Positions 21,713 through 22,325 of a stretch of DNA of 22,325 nt are shown here, piece by piece. Below the pieces are notes generated by a model. It was given only the letters and a program-made list of their open reading frames with translations, ran no database searches and was not told where the DNA came from. Each line of letters starts with the position of its first letter. Positions within the stretch are counted from its first letter, which is position 1. The position numbers and the translations under genes were made by a program. Source of the stretch: an uncultured Polaribacter sp. (GTDB lineage Bacteria > Bacteroidota > Bacteroidia > Flavobacteriales > Flavobacteriaceae); the NCBI GenBank assembly GCA_937936695.1, contig CALHCK010000014.1, forward strand, positions 1 to 22,325, given 5' to 3'.

Positions 21713-22325
21713 AATTTAAAAGTTCTGGTGTTAATTATAAAATTAGCCATGTCTTTACCCCAAAATTGATAAAATAATTTAGAAGGATGTATTGCATCAC
21801 TAAAAAAAATATTATTGTTGTTAGTGATTTGTTCCTGCCAATTTTTTAAAGAAATTTTATTAGCATTGTAGTGTACAAAACTTTTCTTTTTAATTCTTTG
21901 GTTTAATTTTTCACCTAAAATTTCTACTAAATTACCTATTACAAATTTTAAAATACCATTAAATGCAGGAATGTCTTTTATAGGAGGCATGTTAGTGAAA
22001 TAAATAGGAGTTTTTGGAAAACGTTTCTTTAAATCTTTAATTAAAAGATTAATTTGAAATATCCATAAACTAGGAGAGTTTAATTTAAAAGCATCGTTAT
22101 AACCTAAACCTATTACAATTGCATCTGCATTTGTTTCTTCAATTCTTGGTATTATTTTAGAACGAATAAGTCTTGCTGTATAATTACTTTCTGCATATAC
22201 TTTCCATAAAACAGATACTTTTTTTTTGCTAGAAATTTCTTTAGCTAAAGTGCCTATAAAACCGTTTTTATGAAAATCTACACCAATACCCGAAACGGTA
22301 TGCTCACCTATAGCAATAATTTTTA
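21694..22325 (-). CDS. SGNH/GDSL-hydrolase-like protein, 5'-truncated, with the nucleophile Ser replaced
   Basis: The minus-strand frame is open from the window edge to 21694 (about 209 codons visible), so the true start lies beyond the window; the methionine at 21990 is internal. The order of blocks fits an SGNH hydrolase: block I at the edge as KIIAIGEHTVSGIGVD, a conserved TLAKEIS and WKVYAESNYTA region, block III with the oxyanion Asn in IVIGLGYNDAF, NMPPIKDIPAF, and block V with the Asp/His pair in FFSDAIHPSKLFYQFWG. In block I the motif expected as G-D/E-S-x-x-x-G reads G-E-H-T-V-S-G, so the catalytic serine position holds His. If the alignment is right the protein is either inactive as an esterase or uses another residue. 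It overlaps the cupin gene by 19 bp. Confidence 0.85.
   Translation of the reverse strand, partial: KIIAIGEHTVSGIGVDFHKNGFIGTLAKEISSKKKVSVLWKVYAESNYTARLIRSKIIPRIEETNADAIVIGLGYNDAFKLNSPSLWIFQINLLIKDLKKRFPKTPIYFTNMPPIKDIPAFNGILKFVIGNLVEILGEKLNQRIKKKSFVHYNANKISLKNWQEQITNNNNIFFSDAIHPSKLFYQFWGKDMANFIINTRTFKLWMQKK

Noticed and set aside
1..22325. Defence system, CRISPR array, prophage, integron or insertion sequence
   Set aside because: No repeats with spacers, transposase, integrase, nuclease/helicase or toxin-antitoxin signatures were seen; apart from the IVP gene the content is conserved flavobacterial housekeeping.

Overview
The window is a strongly AT-rich chromosome segment from a member of the Bacteroidota, almost certainly a (probably marine) flavobacterium of the family Flavobacteriaceae. 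The support is: A-rich leaders without clear Shine-Dalgarno sites; several Bacteroidota-type -7 promoter boxes (TAnnTTTG); a secreted protein with a type IX secretion (Por) C-terminal sorting domain; a DUF6146-like lipoprotein; a stand-alone four-helix-bundle 'IVP' gene; and a thyA-folA pair typical of this group. Almost all of it reads as ordinary core and housekeeping DNA. No tRNA, rRNA, CRISPR array, prophage or intact insertion sequence was found.

Layout. 1-2261: the 3' part of thyA, a small CBM48/isoamylase-N-like protein, folA, and a small lipoprotein convergent with and overlapping folA. 2375-4857: tag (3-methyladenine DNA glycosylase), an unrecognised multipass membrane protein translationally coupled to it, a KirBac-type potassium channel, and a convergent small two-helix membrane protein. 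5152-5538: a MazG/PRA-PH-like NTP pyrophosphohydrolase. 5626-11941 (minus strand): a fatty-acid beta-oxidation operon marR-fadN-fadA-(IVP)-fadE, in the same fadN-fadA-fadE order as Bacillus subtilis but headed by a MarR regulator. A long dyad containing two TATGC(A/G)TGCATA palindromes lies directly upstream. A four-helix-bundle IVP gene with imperfectly complementary flanks sits inside this operon. 12064-12954: a secreted T9SS substrate. 13098-17353: an operon of an ABC-2 exporter (natA/natB-like), an MscS-type mechanosensitive channel and a REC-AAA+ sigma-54 activator that lacks the usual Fis DNA-binding domain. 17433-21146: a peroxide-defence cluster, with katG divergent from a 2-Cys peroxiredoxin, a thioredoxin-like protein and a small helical protein; a perfect 17-bp hairpin separates peroxiredoxin from thioredoxin. 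21212-22325: a DUF985 cupin overlapping a 5'-truncated SGNH-hydrolase-like gene whose expected nucleophile serine is a histidine.

How the genes work together. thyA and folA jointly supply dTMP and recycle dihydrofolate. The fad operon encodes the acyl-CoA dehydrogenase, hydratase/dehydrogenase and thiolase steps of beta-oxidation. The katG/peroxiredoxin/thioredoxin group removes hydrogen peroxide and organic peroxides. Strong bidirectional terminators separate most convergent transcription units (723-757, 5568-5603, 17379-17413, 21164-21208).

No clearly new multi-gene system was found. The observations most worth a second look are the IVP gene with complementary ends inside the fad operon, the paired MarR-type operators at a probably leaderless promoter, the intergenic hairpin between peroxiredoxin and thioredoxin, the HTH-less sigma-54 activator, and the SGNH-like protein without its nucleophile.
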